From the NCBI GenBank assembly GCA_905250125.1, contig CAJNOL010000137.1:124001-188000 (forward strand): 64,000 bases of DNA, written 5' to 3'. Below the pieces are notes generated by a model. That model was not told where the DNA came from, did no database searches, and saw nothing but the letters and a program-made list of their open reading frames with translations. Below are positions 21,819 through 35,134 of this stretch, one piece after another (within the stretch, counting starts at the first letter, position 1; the number at the start of each line of letters is the position of its first letter). Made by a program: the position numbers and the translations under genes. This stretch comes from Rotaria sordida. Lineage: Eukaryota; Rotifera; Eurotatoria; Philodinida; Philodinidae.

Positions 21819-24800
21819 CTAATTCATCCATTTTCGACAATTAACTGCACCACATAAACATGGAATTTTAGAATCGTCTTCAAAATTAAATTTATAATCA
21901 TACATAATTTCTTCACCTTTAAGAATACGTCGATTTGTTATTATTATTATTTTATTATCTTTTTCAATTGGTACGACTTCAGTTATTGCATTTGGCTATT
22001 TCAAAAATAATATTTTTAATAAACAAAAACAAATCTAATAAATATTCAAATATTTTTTTGTTTTACCTCGCATGAATGATTTATATAACGAGCTAAACAA
22101 CCACTCATTGTTGCATCAATTACATAATCATCATCTAATCGAAACATATAAATTCCACGATTTTGTTGTTCATATAATTTTTCTCGTTTATTAGCAACTT
22201 CATTACGAATTAATTCACCTATATATTCAATAATCATCGTATGTTTTTCAAGATCACGTGCTGCAAATAAACCTAAACCCTAAATAATAAATAATTGTTT
22301 TACAATTTGTTTTTAATATTCAATAAATAAATTCAACACAATTTAATTAGTTAAAAAACAAAACAAGATAATCAATCATTGATTTTATTTGATTGAGATT
22401 CTAAAAAGTATCTTTCTGTTAGACTAGAATTTTTACTATAACTAGAAGAGTTACATATCGAGGAATCATTGTTTAAACAGTATTTTAATAAAGCTGTATG
22501 TTTTTTCATAAAATTCTATTTTGGTTTACAAAACAAAACTTCAGTGATATTTTCAAAAGTTCTCATTCACTCTTGTTTTTTTTAAAACGCAATCTGCAAT
22601 AAATATTGATGTATAAGAATAGAAATTTGGAACCTTCTCTCCCCACAGGCCGTGACAGATATAGTCATCTCTGTGATTCAAACCGGACAATGACTATCGG
22701 TAGGACGAACAAACATAAGACATGGACACAAAACTGAAGTCCCCCGTGGAATTAATATGAGATACAATTGAATATACGATGTTCGTTTGAATTCACAAAC
22801 CAAAATATATATATTGCAGAATCCTCGGATTTACAGTACCGACAAGATTCTCGTACTTAGAAATCGGTGTAATTGCTGTGACGGATTTTTCAAACAATCT
22901 TATGACTATAGTCAAATGCACGTTTAAATTTAGATACGAACTTACTCTATTCAATCTTACAGGAATTCATTTCTAACAGCACTTCTTTTGTCGTTTCATA
23001 TAATTCGTATTTAGAGTTAACTCTCATATTGTGTTTGTTCTTCAAGTCAAGAACGTTGCTGATATGAGTTGATATGCTTTTGCATACCACTAGTATGGAT
23101 AATCACACTAATATCATAAATAGAATTTTCGTGAGTGTAACTAAAAAATAGTGATCATGCCGATCTGTACTCTCGTTTCACATTGTAATCGCACAGTGAT
23201 TACATTACATCTGATAACGAAAGGAATTCGTTGAAAATCGTCTTTTCATGAAAAACTAATACATTTTTTTTGTTAACCTCATGAAGAATCGTTGAACAAA
23301 AATTGAAATAATATCTCTAATGACAGAAGACATTTATAATTGATTTTAAATTTCGAAAAGTTAACTTTCATTCATTCTCAATATTATTTACTTACTTGAA
23401 TTCGTGATTTAGCAAGATATACGATTTGGCGCCATTCGGTTTTTAATTTTCTATATTGTGTCGATTTTGAATGTACAAAGTGTTTACCATATGGAATTTG
23501 ATGAGCTATGTAAAAAAAAACAAAATCAAATTTTCTTTGAAATTTATATATCTATATTGTTTTTATTAATGATCTACTTTCAATTCCATATAAAGTTCGT
23601 GACAAACCATTTCGAGTTGAATGTGAGTTTGTTAATGTTTGTACATGTCTAAATATAAAATCAAGAATAATTATATTGAAAAATTCTCTAAAATTTATAT
23701 ACCGTCGAAAATGAGTTTGTAATTTTGGTTCACTACGTGCACAACCTGTTGGATTAACTGTTAATGGCATATCGAATAATTGTAATCGACCATATTTAAA
23801 TGCATAATTTTGTAACATTTCAACACCGGGTAATGATTCAATTAAACGAATTATATGTGGTTCCTAAATTAATTTATTTTATCGAAAATATTATCATAAT
23901 CAAATTTTGTTTTTAAACACAAAAATTTATTTTACCGTTAATCCATATAAATCTTCACCTTTAACAAATCCAGGAAACATTTTAACAAGACCATGTTTTT
24001 GTCTTAATAAATCAATTTCATGAATAATTTTATACCAAACAGATTTTGCACTTGATTCAAGAAATTCTTCTACTTGTTTATTTTCATTTTCTTGCACACG
24101 TATTCGAAACATTGGTTTATTATCAATATCAATTATTGAACATATATATGCACAACGACGATTTGGATTATGCATTGACCAATAAAATCTTGTTATAGTA
24201 TAACCAACCTAAAATTTATTTTTTTAAATTTTATATTGAAATATTAATCTCAAATGTAAAAAAAGAAAAATAATTCATACAGGATACACAAAATTTCGAT
24301 TATGAAATGCAGATGATTGTAATTGATGAGGTAATAATTGACCAACATTATGAAGTACAAGACTACCAACACGTAATATATATGTTTTATCGTCATGTTC
24401 TTCATTCATATAACTAAAAGAAATAATATTCATTTTATCTTTTTTCTTCACAATACCAATAGCGACTTGTAGTTTTCAGCAATCGAAAGAGAAGAACTCC
24501 AGATGTCTCTTTGTCTGGTACTATATAAGACAAAATTATTTATTTCGTTTGTTCAATACTGAAATATGAGATGATAATCACGTGACTTTTGCCTTGGACT
24601 ATAGATCTGAAGTACATTTTGCGAAGATGATGAGTTCAAAAATAATTTTGTTTTTTTTAGTATCAGACAAAAAGATCCTCGAAGTTCTCCTCTTTCGATT
24701 AACACATCCCTTTTGAATCCTGGCGTGGATATTAATATTTAGTAAACGAAAATGATCTTTTTGTATTGCTTCAATTCGAGAGTCTTAGTTTTTAATTTTA

Positions 24801-27800
24801 TCTTACATGAGAATCTCGGCAAGTGATAAATCGATGTTGAAATCAGTCTTAACTCATTAGACTGATCCTATGGGAAGTAGAAAAATCTAGAAAGATTCGT
24901 ATTCATGAGTCTTTCTTTTTGATTTATGGTTATTTTAATTAATGTTGTACTATCTTTAAGATCAATTTCGAAGTCGACTTTCGAATTTAATCCTTTACTC
25001 CCCATTGGCAATTGGAATTGCCATTTTTAGAAACACCGTAGAAAATTTAACATCTGAAGTATTAAGAATCTTCTTGCATATATTCTATAGGAAACTCCCT
25101 AAGCTACCTATTGGTTATAAAAAGAATCTTTAATTATGACTCTGTTTCCAAGACGTAAGACTTACAAAAGAGAAGAATGGATCATTATTTAGAAAAAGGA
25201 CCCTTTGTTCCTCTTGTGTTGTTTTTATTTATGAGTAATGTATATCTTGTTGATATTTTATGTGATAAATGTTGCCAAAAGTTGCTGCTGTTGAACGAAA
25301 TGCTTTTCGAAATCCTCAAAAAGATTAGTCGAACATGAGGTTGGGCTATGTACAATGGCAAGTCCAGTTGCCATTAGGGGGTGAGGGCATAAAAACAGTT
25401 TTAGAAATTCTCGTCTAAATGCAATAATTTTTTGTGTTGACACACAAATAGGTAAACAGACTGTCATTATTTATAAAAGTGAGCATCATTCGTTGTTATA
25501 TAAATCTTTGGAGCAGATGTAGATGGGTGTAAGCGTCGCAATTGGACAAGAACATACTCAAACCACACTCAGAGCAACATCAATACTCACACCGTAATTT
25601 TTTCAGATCTTATCATATTTGAAGTTGAAGAACAGCGTATCAATAATTATGCTCTTTACTTATCGGTTTAGTTACTTCAAGAAGAGTAGAGGTTATCTGC
25701 ATATAAACTTGCTTCAGATGCTCATGTGTCGTAGAAAAAAGAAGAATATTTTTTATATGCTAGTTTCTTCTTGTTTGTATTGTTAGAATACAATCATACG
25801 TGATATTTTTTGCAAAACCAATAAAACTATTTTCAGAAAACTAAAAAAGTGGTTTTCATGTCGCTACCACCCCCCCCCCCTCCGCAAAGACAACTGCGAT
25901 TGCCAAATCACCGTGCGTACATGTAAGGGATCCTGGCCAATCTAATGATACTATTGGCCTACTAAAGATAACAGTACTCCATTTCACTAATTGTTTTATT
26001 AGTGTCTCTTCTGGAACTACTGTGGGAGGGGGTGGGGGTGGGGGTAAAGGGTTAATCATTACATATATAAAGTTCTCAATAGGACTAGTTCATTGTGAAA
26101 TTATAAGACTCGTTAATATCTTCTATCCTGATATATTTAATTCGTATTGGATACTACTATCCATCACTTTGAAATACCTTGCTGTTAAACTACGAATGTT
26201 TAGTTGTTAATATCCTTCGATTTAGATTCTCAATTAGACACAAAACAGATGAATTATACTAATCTTAATCGCATCAAAAAGAAAATCCTCGAATCATTAG
26301 ACTTGCAAAAAAATATTCTTCTCTTTTTTTTGGTTATTATTATTAAAGTTTAATTGGATAAACTTACTTTTGTATTTGTTTTATTTCATCTCTATCAATC
26401 CAAACTTTTCGAAGAACAGATTTATCTTCAAGTATTTGATCACCAGTTATTATTGTTGAAGCGTGTGTTGGACACATAATAGTCTTTACAAAAAAAAATC
26501 ATAATCTTGTCATAATATTCATTAACTTTTTAATATATATTTTTTTTTCTTTCGTTCTTACTTTATTCTTATAAAAACTACAACCATTATCGATTGCACA
26601 TGTTAAATGATATGTATTTGTACATCGTTGATAAAAACATTTTAAACTGGCACCTTTTTCTTTACATATTATACAATCCATATTTATAGAACGTTGAAAT
26701 GCTTGTTCAACACACATTAATGCACCACTAACTGTTTCATAAACTTCCGATGACCATAATGCACAATTTAAATGACACCATTGACCAATATCGAAATTAA
26801 GTAATCTAATAATCATGAGAAAAAAATTTTTGCTCATTTTTTTTTTGACACATTTGAAAATATTCTAGACGAATGAAATACTAGAATTTTGTGTTCTTGT
26901 CGAATATGAACAAATTAAACGTTGAAACTTTTGTTTATATATCAGTTTGTAGAGTAAAATCTACACTTTTGTCTTCTGATAAAGTACCTAGACTGTTGTT
27001 TTCTTATCATTCTCATTAATCGAAAAATTGAGTTTTTCACGAAGAGATGTTTTACGTGGAATGTAGCTCCTGAAAAAATGCTTATAGCTTCACTTTGGTA
27101 AAAGTAATCATTTTGTCTGATATTAGGTTGTATAAACAGCTGTCCGCTCTACAAAATTATTATGTTAAATAGTTTTTAGCACTTGTATAAAAAGGACTTG
27201 TGAAATTAGTAAAAAGCTGTTTCTTCGCTACTTTTTCAGAACTTTGAAAAGACTCCTTCACTACTCTTGAACACAAATGTCTGATTCGGACCGGACTGGA
27301 TCACAAAAATTTGATCCCATGTCGGACTCTAGAATACTTTCAAACTAGCCAATTAATAAATAGCACTTGTGGTCAGAAAATTTCGAATTACCAGTGACAA
27401 AAACAAATAATTAAATGAATTTTTACCTTCCTGGTCCATTGTTTGTCATATCACCAATACCATTACAAAATATACAAATTCGTTTATCTTGTTTAGCATG
27501 TAATGATAATGGTATTTTTATATTTGTTATTAATTGATCAATTTCATCTGTATTCGATGGTTGAATAATTGTTTTCATTGATAAATTAGAATTCCATCGT
27601 TTCCATCTTTTATTGTTATTCAACTGTAAAAAATAACAATTATTTATTTATTAAAAAACTATATCAAATAAAATTTACTTGATTAGGACTTTCTTCTTGA
27701 TGTTTCAATGATGAAGATTTTATAGATAAAGATGATAATGCATCTATTGGTTCATTTTTAATATTAGTTGATATTGTTGGTTGTTGATGTGTATTTGTTA

Positions 27801-30800
27801 TATATAAATTATAACATTGTTCATTACAAAAACAAATAAATGGTTCAGAATTTGATGTTAATTCACGTAGATTTGGTGGTAATTCATTTAAACGTTTTTT
27901 AAATAAATTTTCAGTTATTAAATTTTGTGAACAATAACGACAGATTTTCGATTGAATATCAATTAATGATTGAATACTAACATTTGTTTCACGACCAATT
28001 TTATATATTGATGTACTATGATTTAAAGATGATATTTGTGTATATGAAGATTGAGATGCGAAATTATTAGTATTAGAATTATTTATCGTTGTTGAACATA
28101 TACAATTTTTATTATTTAATATTTGATGAATATCAAATGTTGATGGATAAGCAATTTTAAGTAAATCAGCAACAGCAGCAATAACACTTTGAACATTATT
28201 TGCTGCTTCAGTTGTTAATGTTAATGTAACTGATACCTATATTTATATAAATAATAATAATAATACATAAAATATGATATAAATCATTTCGATTGAACTA
28301 TCATCGGTTTTTAAATAGATAATCAATTCGAAAAGTTTTTTTTGTTTTTGTTTTCATGTTTTATCTAACGAGGAAAGTCTTCCTAATAGATTAATTGAAA
28401 CCATAGACATAAGACTTAACGAAAATAATGTTGTGTGAAAGTTTCAGTTCTTTTTGTTGTTCCTATCCTAAGATACGTTTATGGTAAAAATGTATATATT
28501 ACATCAGTAGATTTGATATGCATATTTCAGAATAGGAACAATGAAAAGAGGACATCACACTATTGAGTGAAAAACTATTTGATCACATAATGATCTTGAT
28601 GATTTCTCAAAAAACCAATATGTTTATTCCTTTGAACACGAATCAATAGTACAGAATATTTTAACTCAATGCTTCAGATAAGGGTGATTTGGTCTTAAAT
28701 TTTTACTGTAACTCGTTGGATACAATACTGGTCAAAAGTAATACTTAAAAGGCGTAGTTTTCTTATGAATATCTATCATGAATACCCGTTTTGTTGGTAG
28801 TGTAAAAAAAATGAATCTATTCAGTCAAAATATGGTGAATATATTTAATATTTTCTTTATAGTAAAGTAATTGATAATTTTTTTCGATAATAAAATAAAT
28901 AACTGATTTATTCTATTTTATGTCATTTCTGTATAAATTAATATTAAATTTTAATTTCAAACTATTATATTCTCGAATAGAAACAATTTTATTTACTTTA
29001 TCAATTCCTTCGACAATTGGTCGATCATTTTTTTCAAATTTATTATCATCAGCTGATTGTTTTACTGTTGTTTCATTAAATTGATTCATATTTGTCGACA
29101 ATTCATTTTCATTTGATAATAATATAGGACTTAATAATCGTAAATTTTTATCATAAGATGATGATGATGATAATGTATTAAGTAAATGTATATTTTCTGT
29201 TTGAATATCATTTATAAAATTATCATCATCAGCTAATGTTGATGTTGAAATAATACTTTCATCATTACATAAATCATTTTGTTCTTTAGTAAGTTCAAAT
29301 AATTTTTCTGATGAATTCATTATTAATGGTGGAGATGGTAAATTTGGTGGTTGATCAAGTAAATTTGAACATATACGATAATGTCGGTCAAGTGTTGATA
29401 ATGAATTTGTGAAAGATTTTGATAATATTTGTCGATTTGGACGATAATAATCATTAATATTTTCAATAAAAATATTACCAAATTCACCTTGATTTCTCAA
29501 TTTTTTATTAGAGAATTTAAATGGTAAAAGTAATTCATCAGTATTATCAATCATAGGTTCAATAGGAGTAAGCATAGGTAAATCACGTAATTGTTGTAAT
29601 GAATGTTCAACAAATTTTTCTGTTAATCCAATACCTTTTTCTGAATAAAATAATGAAGATTGGTTTTTTATTTAGTAGAAAAAAAAACAAATGAAAACAA
29701 TGAAACTTACTTTTACGTTTACGTGATTTTGTTGGTATATCATCTTCAAATGATGTATTTAAATCATTTGCTTTACGTTTGTTACGTGATTTAGGTATTT
29801 TATCTGTATGAATTGTTGAAGTTAAATTCGGAATATTCATTTGAGAATGTTCATTACTATTTGATGTAGCTTGTAATTTTAATTCACTTTGAGAATTCTG
29901 CAAAAAAAAAAATAAATACAATTTAAAAAAAGCTATTAGCGCAATCTCTGCAGAATTAAAATGTGAAACACAATATAACTGCTATTGTTAATCACACGAA
30001 GAGTTTTTTTTATTCTATATACTTTGGAACGTATAGCAACAATGTATGTCTAGTCCGTGATACTGGAGAAGGCAATTCCTATCGAGCATATGAACATGGC
30101 TTATTTTCTGTCAAAAACTCATTTCTTTCATAGAGATATTTTCAAAAAAAAAAAGATTGATGGAATGCATAGATGTTTCAGACACAGAAAAAACTTTCTT
30201 TGAAACTTTCATGAAGTTTGTAGCTATGCTAAAGTATGCATGCCGACTATATCGAACACGCCTTTTTAGAAGAGCAAGAGTTCTACGATTAATTCCGTAG
30301 GTCTTTCTACTTTCTTCGGAAAAAAATACTTTTCTCTAACGAGGTAAGGTTTCCAAGTGATGACCCAAGATTTTAGCTGAAACTGCGTGGGTTTCCTACA
30401 CCAGGTATCCTGATGTCAAGTATGAAACAATAATCGACTGAGGCCGATTCATTAAGAAGTTGTAGTCAAAACATTTTTTCACTATTTGTTACATATATAC
30501 GGCTACATACATTTTTCTGGAATATCGTATTTGTTTCTGGAAACATTGTCTGATGCCAGACATAACAAATACATATATGGAGTAAAATTCTTTCCTACGA
30601 GTATTATAGTATGACATCATTCTATATGTGTATAAAAGATAGATCCTTTTGGTGCGATAAATAAAAGCATTAGTTTCAATGCTTATGATCGTCAATGAAA
30701 AAAAGGATTGAAACAAAGTATAAGATCACAATAACTACAAGAAATAAAAGAATAGTCAATACACGTGAACAAAGAACAGAAATCTTCATCGAAAGAAAAA

Positions 30801-32706
30801 CACACGTTCTACACATTCTCAAAAGTATCAAGATCTTTCGATAAATAGCCTGTTAAAAACCAGGCATACCACACTAGAGTAGAGAAAAGGCGTGTACCAA
30901 TGGATGTACGTCAACAGAACTGAAAAAGAATAGAGAGAATACGCATATAGAATGACGTCATACTACAGTACTCGTAGGAAAGAATTTCACTTCATATGTA
31001 TGTATTTGCTATGTCTGCCATTAGACAATATTTCTAGAAATACGATACTCCAGAAAAAGTATGTAGCTGTACATATGCATCAAATAATGTTTTGACTACA
31101 ATTTTTTATTGGTTCGGCCTCAGTCGATAATTGTTTCATGCTTGACATTAGGGTACCTGGTATAACAAACCCACGTAGTTTCAGCTGAAATCTCGGGCCA
31201 TCACGTGAGAATTTTCTCTCGTAAGATGATAGAAACTTAGCCATTTTTTTGGCGTAGGATTTTTCTCAAACCAGTATAGAGCTAGAATAATTTTTTTAAC
31301 CCAGAAAGTTGGTCATTAAACAAAGTATATTCGACATCACTTGCATGTTTTCACCAAATGTCTACGTTGTTATCCACTAGGGAGCAGAGAATGTTGCTAA
31401 GGTGCCACTCATGTTCAACGATGGTCTATGACCAAGGACTTGCATTAGAGACAACTAAATATCTCATTAATGAATTATATTTAATACAATAGATTGGCAT
31501 ATATTCGTGTAAAGCTCTGAGGACACATGAATTGAGTCTTCAAAATACATCATTTTATACAATAACTTCGATAGCTCCTAAAAAATGACTTTGACGCAGG
31601 TTCTATCTCTAACTAACGTCTATCACGATCTGTGTGAGGATCGGTCCAAATTTTTACTCCGATATTTCAACATGCTTTTTAGATCGTGTTTCATCAAATT
31701 CAATAATTCAACATACAATTTGTGAATTAATTTGTAATAAAGGTTTGAGATTATTATCATCGGATGATAAATGATGAGATTGTTGTCCATTTGTTTGATA
31801 GATAATATTAGGATCATAAATAATCGATGATTGTTGTGGCATTATTACTTGTGATGATAGTCGATAAGTATTTGGATGTATCATTCGTGGTTGCATTATT
31901 TGTTGTGTTTGTATCATTGTTGGATAATTTAATATACTAGGAGATATTCCATTTGATGATTGTATTTGTTGATTAAATTTTCCAATAATTGATTGAGAAT
32001 TATTAATATAAATTCCTGTTGATTTATGATGATGATGCTGATGATGATTATCGAAATTAGTTTGAGAAAAAATATAATTATTATTTAATGGTGATTGATG
32101 AATAGGATGTGTTCCAATCATAGTTGGTGTTACTGATGCTTGATTCATATGTTGTAGATTATTAATACCTAAATTATTTGATAATGATGATGGAAGAGGT
32201 ATAAGTGATGAAGATAATGAATGTTCTCTTATTTCTGATGGTCTTGATGTCGGTATATTAATACCAAAGTTATGTAATAATTCTTGATTAAAACGAACAG
32301 AATGTTGATTTGATGAATTTTGTTGCTGAATTATATTACGTGATATTGATATATTATTATTATTATTATTAGATAATGAATTTGTAGATATGGATAAGTC
32401 ATCAGATGTTTGATGCATTGATGGTGCAACAGTCAAATTATGTTGTAATGATGAGTCATGATGATATTTTACAGTATTTAATGGATCTTCAAATGGATTT
32501 TGAACAATTATTTTCCTAAAAATAATCAAATCAATAGTAGAAAAAAAAATATTTTAAAACAAAATTTAATTATACATTGATTTTGAAGTATTATCAATAT
32601 TTGTTGTATGTATCATTGATGTATTATAAATATGTGTATCAACAAGTGTATTTACTCGTCTATAGTCAGGAATTCCATCGAGATTAGTTAATGTTGAATC
32701 ATTCAT
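21819..32706 (-). CDS. KMT2C/D (trithorax-related) histone H3K4 methyltransferase
   Basis: Fifteen exons (in gene order): 32576-32706, 31717-32515, 29711-29897, 28997-29640, 27679-28236, 27427-27623, 26562-26805, 26368-26483, 24281-24413, 23936-24208, 23703-23863, 23578-23648, 23396-23505, 22067-22279, 21819-21995. They sum to 4,014 nt, exactly 1,338 codons with the stop, and no internal stop was found. The N-terminal 590 residues are low-complexity, rich in Asn, Ser and Gln. VSVTLTLTTEAANNVQS matches a conserved KMT2C/D segment. An extended PHD follows (CIFCNGIGD, WCHLNCALWSSEVYE, CTNTYHLTCA), then FYRN (RVGSLVLHNVGQLLPHQ), FYRC (NRRCAYICSI) and SET (GLGLFAARDLEKHT, EYIGE, RYINHSC, YDYKFNFED). 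The post-SET is CLCGAVNC and the protein ends RKWMN. Expected role: nuclear enhancer H3K4 monomethylation within a COMPASS-like complex. The N-terminal PHD clusters of vertebrate KMT2C/D are absent. Five introns are enlarged to 0.6-2.0 kb by insertions. Confidence 0.93.
22280..23395 (-). other. Enlarged KMT2 intron within the SET domain region
   Basis: An intron of 1,116 bp between the exon ending KSRIQ and the exon starting GLGLF; neighbouring introns are about 55-75 bp. No clear element borders were found. Confidence 0.6.
24481..24700. mobile_element. Hairpin MITE, about 220 bp
   Basis: AATCGAAAGAGAAGAACT at the left and AGTTCTCCTCTTTCGATT at the right are inverted complements. The arms continue inward for about 60 bp (GTCTGGTACTATATAAGACA against TTTTTTAGTATCAGACAAA). 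It is non-coding and inserted in a KMT2 intron. Confidence 0.72.
25862..26050. mobile_element. Small element with poly-C/poly-G inverted ends; G-quadruplex motif
   Basis: The left end CTACCACC runs into a C tract with TCC after it. The right end carries GGGAGGGGGTGGGGGTGGGGG at 26023-26043, which fits the four-G-run quadruplex consensus with one-base loops. The arms are approximately inverted. It lies in a KMT2 intron; the G-rich strand is opposite to the KMT2 coding strand. Confidence 0.5.
28237..28996 (-). other. Enlarged KMT2 intron
   Basis: A 760-bp intron (donor GTAAAT at 28996) between the EGIDK and VSVTL exons. Reading through the donor would run to a stop near 28913, which is why the upstream exon can look like a separate gene end. 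No element border recognised. Confidence 0.55.
29934..31695. mobile_element. Foldback element nearly filling a KMT2 intron
   Basis: A long imperfect palindrome of about 1.76 kb. The left end is GCGCAATCTCTGC, then TGTGAAACACAAT; the right end is CAACATGCTTTTTAGATC, then GTGTTTCATC. Matching arm segments include TTTTAGCTGAAACTGCGTGG (about 30372) against CCACGTAGTTTCAGCTGAAA (about 31170), and ACGAGTATTATAGTATGACA against TGACGTCATACTACAGTACT. The intron is 29898-31716, so only about 35 and 20 bp of intron lie outside the element. Related ends occur at 1801-1990 and 41949-41985. No transposase ORF is recognised. Confidence 0.75.
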
Positions 32707-33473
32707 TATTAATAAACATTTCTTTTTTTAAATAATACTGTTCTGTTTTATATCATTAAAGGATATACATCTAAAATATATAGTTCTACAAATATCTTGT
32801 AAAACAAATTGAACAATTTAAATATTCATCATTGAAATAAGTTCAGTAGTAATATTAATATGATGATTTTTAGAAGATTGTATCACAAAGGAATTAACCG
32901 AAAATTACATTTTATCAATTTATTTTTGAAGTATATCTCATTGAGATGAGAAACGAAATAGACTTCTTAATATTATTTATTATTGTTATATTCTAATCAT
33001 GTTTCTTTTTTTTCAATCGGTCTTCTATGCAAGTTTGATTATATTAAAAATGATAAAAAGTAAAATATACAGCACTGTCTTTTTCACTTGTATTCAATTG
33101 GATTTTGATGATATAAAAATCTAAACATGGAAATAATTTTTAAAGCATTAGTCTCTAATTTTTCTTGAATAAATGGTGTACTTATACACATTTAAATCGT
33201 CTAATTGTTTAATATGGAATAGAAAAAAAAAATCAGATGCCATGTTTCGATTGTCTTGTCTTCTCTAGATCTCTTGTCACAGCTGATTATTTAGCTTGAA
33301 GATATAAACAAAAACGATATAAATTCAAAATAAATATTTTTTATCACGAATAATAAAACTAAAATATATTGGATAAATCAATTATTTAATCATTCAATGT
33401 GGAACAGATGTCGCATTTGTATGGACATTCAACATCAACTTGTCTTTCTTGTCATATTCATATTAAATTTTAC
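32707..33473. other. Upstream region of KMT2
   Basis: AT-rich. The start ATG at 32704-32706 is the first in frame after non-coding sequence. No TATA box was chosen. Further 5' exons cannot be excluded because KMT2 proteins are often longer. Confidence 0.35.
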
Positions 33474-33475
33474 TA

Positions 33476-34013
33476 CAGTAAAATTTCTAGTAGTGAACAT
33501 CTCCTAATTATGAACAGTCTCACATCCGACGGAGCGTTTTCTTTTGCTGAAAATCTCTCTCTCTGTGTCTCTGTCTCTCTAATGTGAACATCTTCGTATT
33601 CTGAATAGTAAACACTGTTTTGCCAATCCTCTTATTGTTATAATCTTTTCGATGTGAACACAGATGCAATGTTTTTTTTTCTTATCTCTTTCTATTGTCG
33701 ATCACTATCACTAGTGTCATATGTATGATGGCTAAGTACCCTTTATTTATGAATTCACTATTGTGTGTATGAAGAACATAATGGCATTATGACATCAGTT
33801 TAGTTTGCAAGTAAAAAATGGAATTAACTATTGTATATGAACAAGAGAATAAATCACTAGGCTTTTATCTGAGATTAACGTAGATGCAGATATCTTGGAA
33901 GTTTTTCTTTATTTCACAGCAAATTATGAATCAGCTCTCTAAATCGAACATCTCCGTATAGTGAAGACTTTTTTAACGATCCTTATGGTGTTCACATCAA
34001 AGAGGTTTTACTG
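33476..34013. mobile_element. Non-autonomous TA-flanked element (pogo/Tc1-mariner type), copy A
   Basis: A 538-bp segment beginning CAGTAAAA and ending TTTTACTG, flanked by TA on both sides. Subterminal words TGAACATCTC and GAACATCTCCGTATAGTGAA are partly inverted. The inner part (CACTATTGTGTGTATGAAGA; ACAAGAGAATAAATCACTA) recurs at about 47750-48060. No transposase ORF. Confidence 0.72.
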
Positions 34014-35134
34014 TACTACATTTAGTGAAATAGTGTATATGATTGAAAGGATTCTGACATAATGAAATATATGGTAATGATTATTCTCTCTAATAAGAAT
34101 AGTTTCAGTTTGTTATGTTGTTGTGATATACTGATATTTTGTGACAAAATCTTTTGTGTTTTCGTCTTCTTCACGTAAATATAGACATCAATCATTTACG
34201 ACAGACCAAATTAAATGAAAAAGTACGATTAATAATTTAAATTATTTGAAATGGGAGTGTGCTTATGGATCTTTTCTTCACTGCTCACGCTCACTCATAT
34301 AGATTTTTTAAAGAAATTTGTAAAAAAAGATCGATGGATATCAGATTTTTTTATTATAATGCTTCGTATGGGACTCAAATCAAGCAACAAAACATGAGTC
34401 TCATTCACTTTTTTCATCAATTTTCATAAGAAAACAGACAGATAATCTATTTCATATCGACAGTAGGCCTTTTTTATGGTGACTTGACAACACATTTCGT
34501 GCGGTTAAAAACATATGAATAACCAAAATATAAGTCATCTAATAGATTGTTTTTCATTGACATTCATTAGGTCGTGCTATGAATAACGATGTGGAGATCG
34601 ATTCGGTATGTTCTAGTGTAGCAAAATAACAGTATGGAAAACAATCTGTGCAAGAGAAGGACACGATATTAGTCACCAGAGGCAATGGATTTTGGACTCC
34701 GATAGATTGCTAAAAATTTCCGTTATTCAATGGCAATATATTGAAGAAAGAAATAGAGACAATTGGATCGTTGTAGTCTTAGGAAATATTCTTTAAAATG
34801 AATCCATCGTTCAAGGTCGAGCAGAAGTTTAAACATGCTTTCGTGTGCTCTGAAATATTAGTAGTATGAACGACTAGAATTTGGTCAAGTGTTCTATATT
34901 AAACTATTGGGTTTTCACTCTAAAATACAGCTGTGAAACTACCGAAAGAAGCAGTGCAGATGCATACAGTGGATCACAGTGCCAACAACTGGAATTCCAA
35001 TAGATTTCGTCAAGATTCAGTTGACTGAATATCAGCAGTTATAACTGCGCTGCAAAGCACACTATTTTGACTATACGCATAAAAAAATTTGTATTTTATG
35101 GCGTCACAATTCTTGAGAATCAAAATTTAGAGAA
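34014..35134. other. Intergenic, no supported gene
   Basis: AT-rich stretch between the CAGTAAAA element and the TGTGGG cluster. Nothing recognisable. Confidence 0.4.

Larger units (their letters stand above)
24414..26367 (-). other. Enlarged KMT2 intron carrying two inverted-repeat elements
   Basis: A 1,954-bp intron between ePHD and FYRN exons. It contains the hairpin element at 24481-24700 and the C-run/G-run element at 25862-26050. A weak TGGGTGTAAG/CTCACACC pair also occurs near 25521-25593. Confidence 0.6.

Noticed and set aside
28913..29575. Apparent separate gene ending at a stop near 28913
   Set aside because: A consensus donor at 28996 splices in frame to 28236, and the joined segment matches KMT2C/D, so the stop is intronic.
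31708..32529. Stand-alone His/Asn/Ser-rich protein of 273 codons
   Set aside because: The donor GTATGT at 31716 and acceptor at 29897 restore one long frame with the KMT2 exons.
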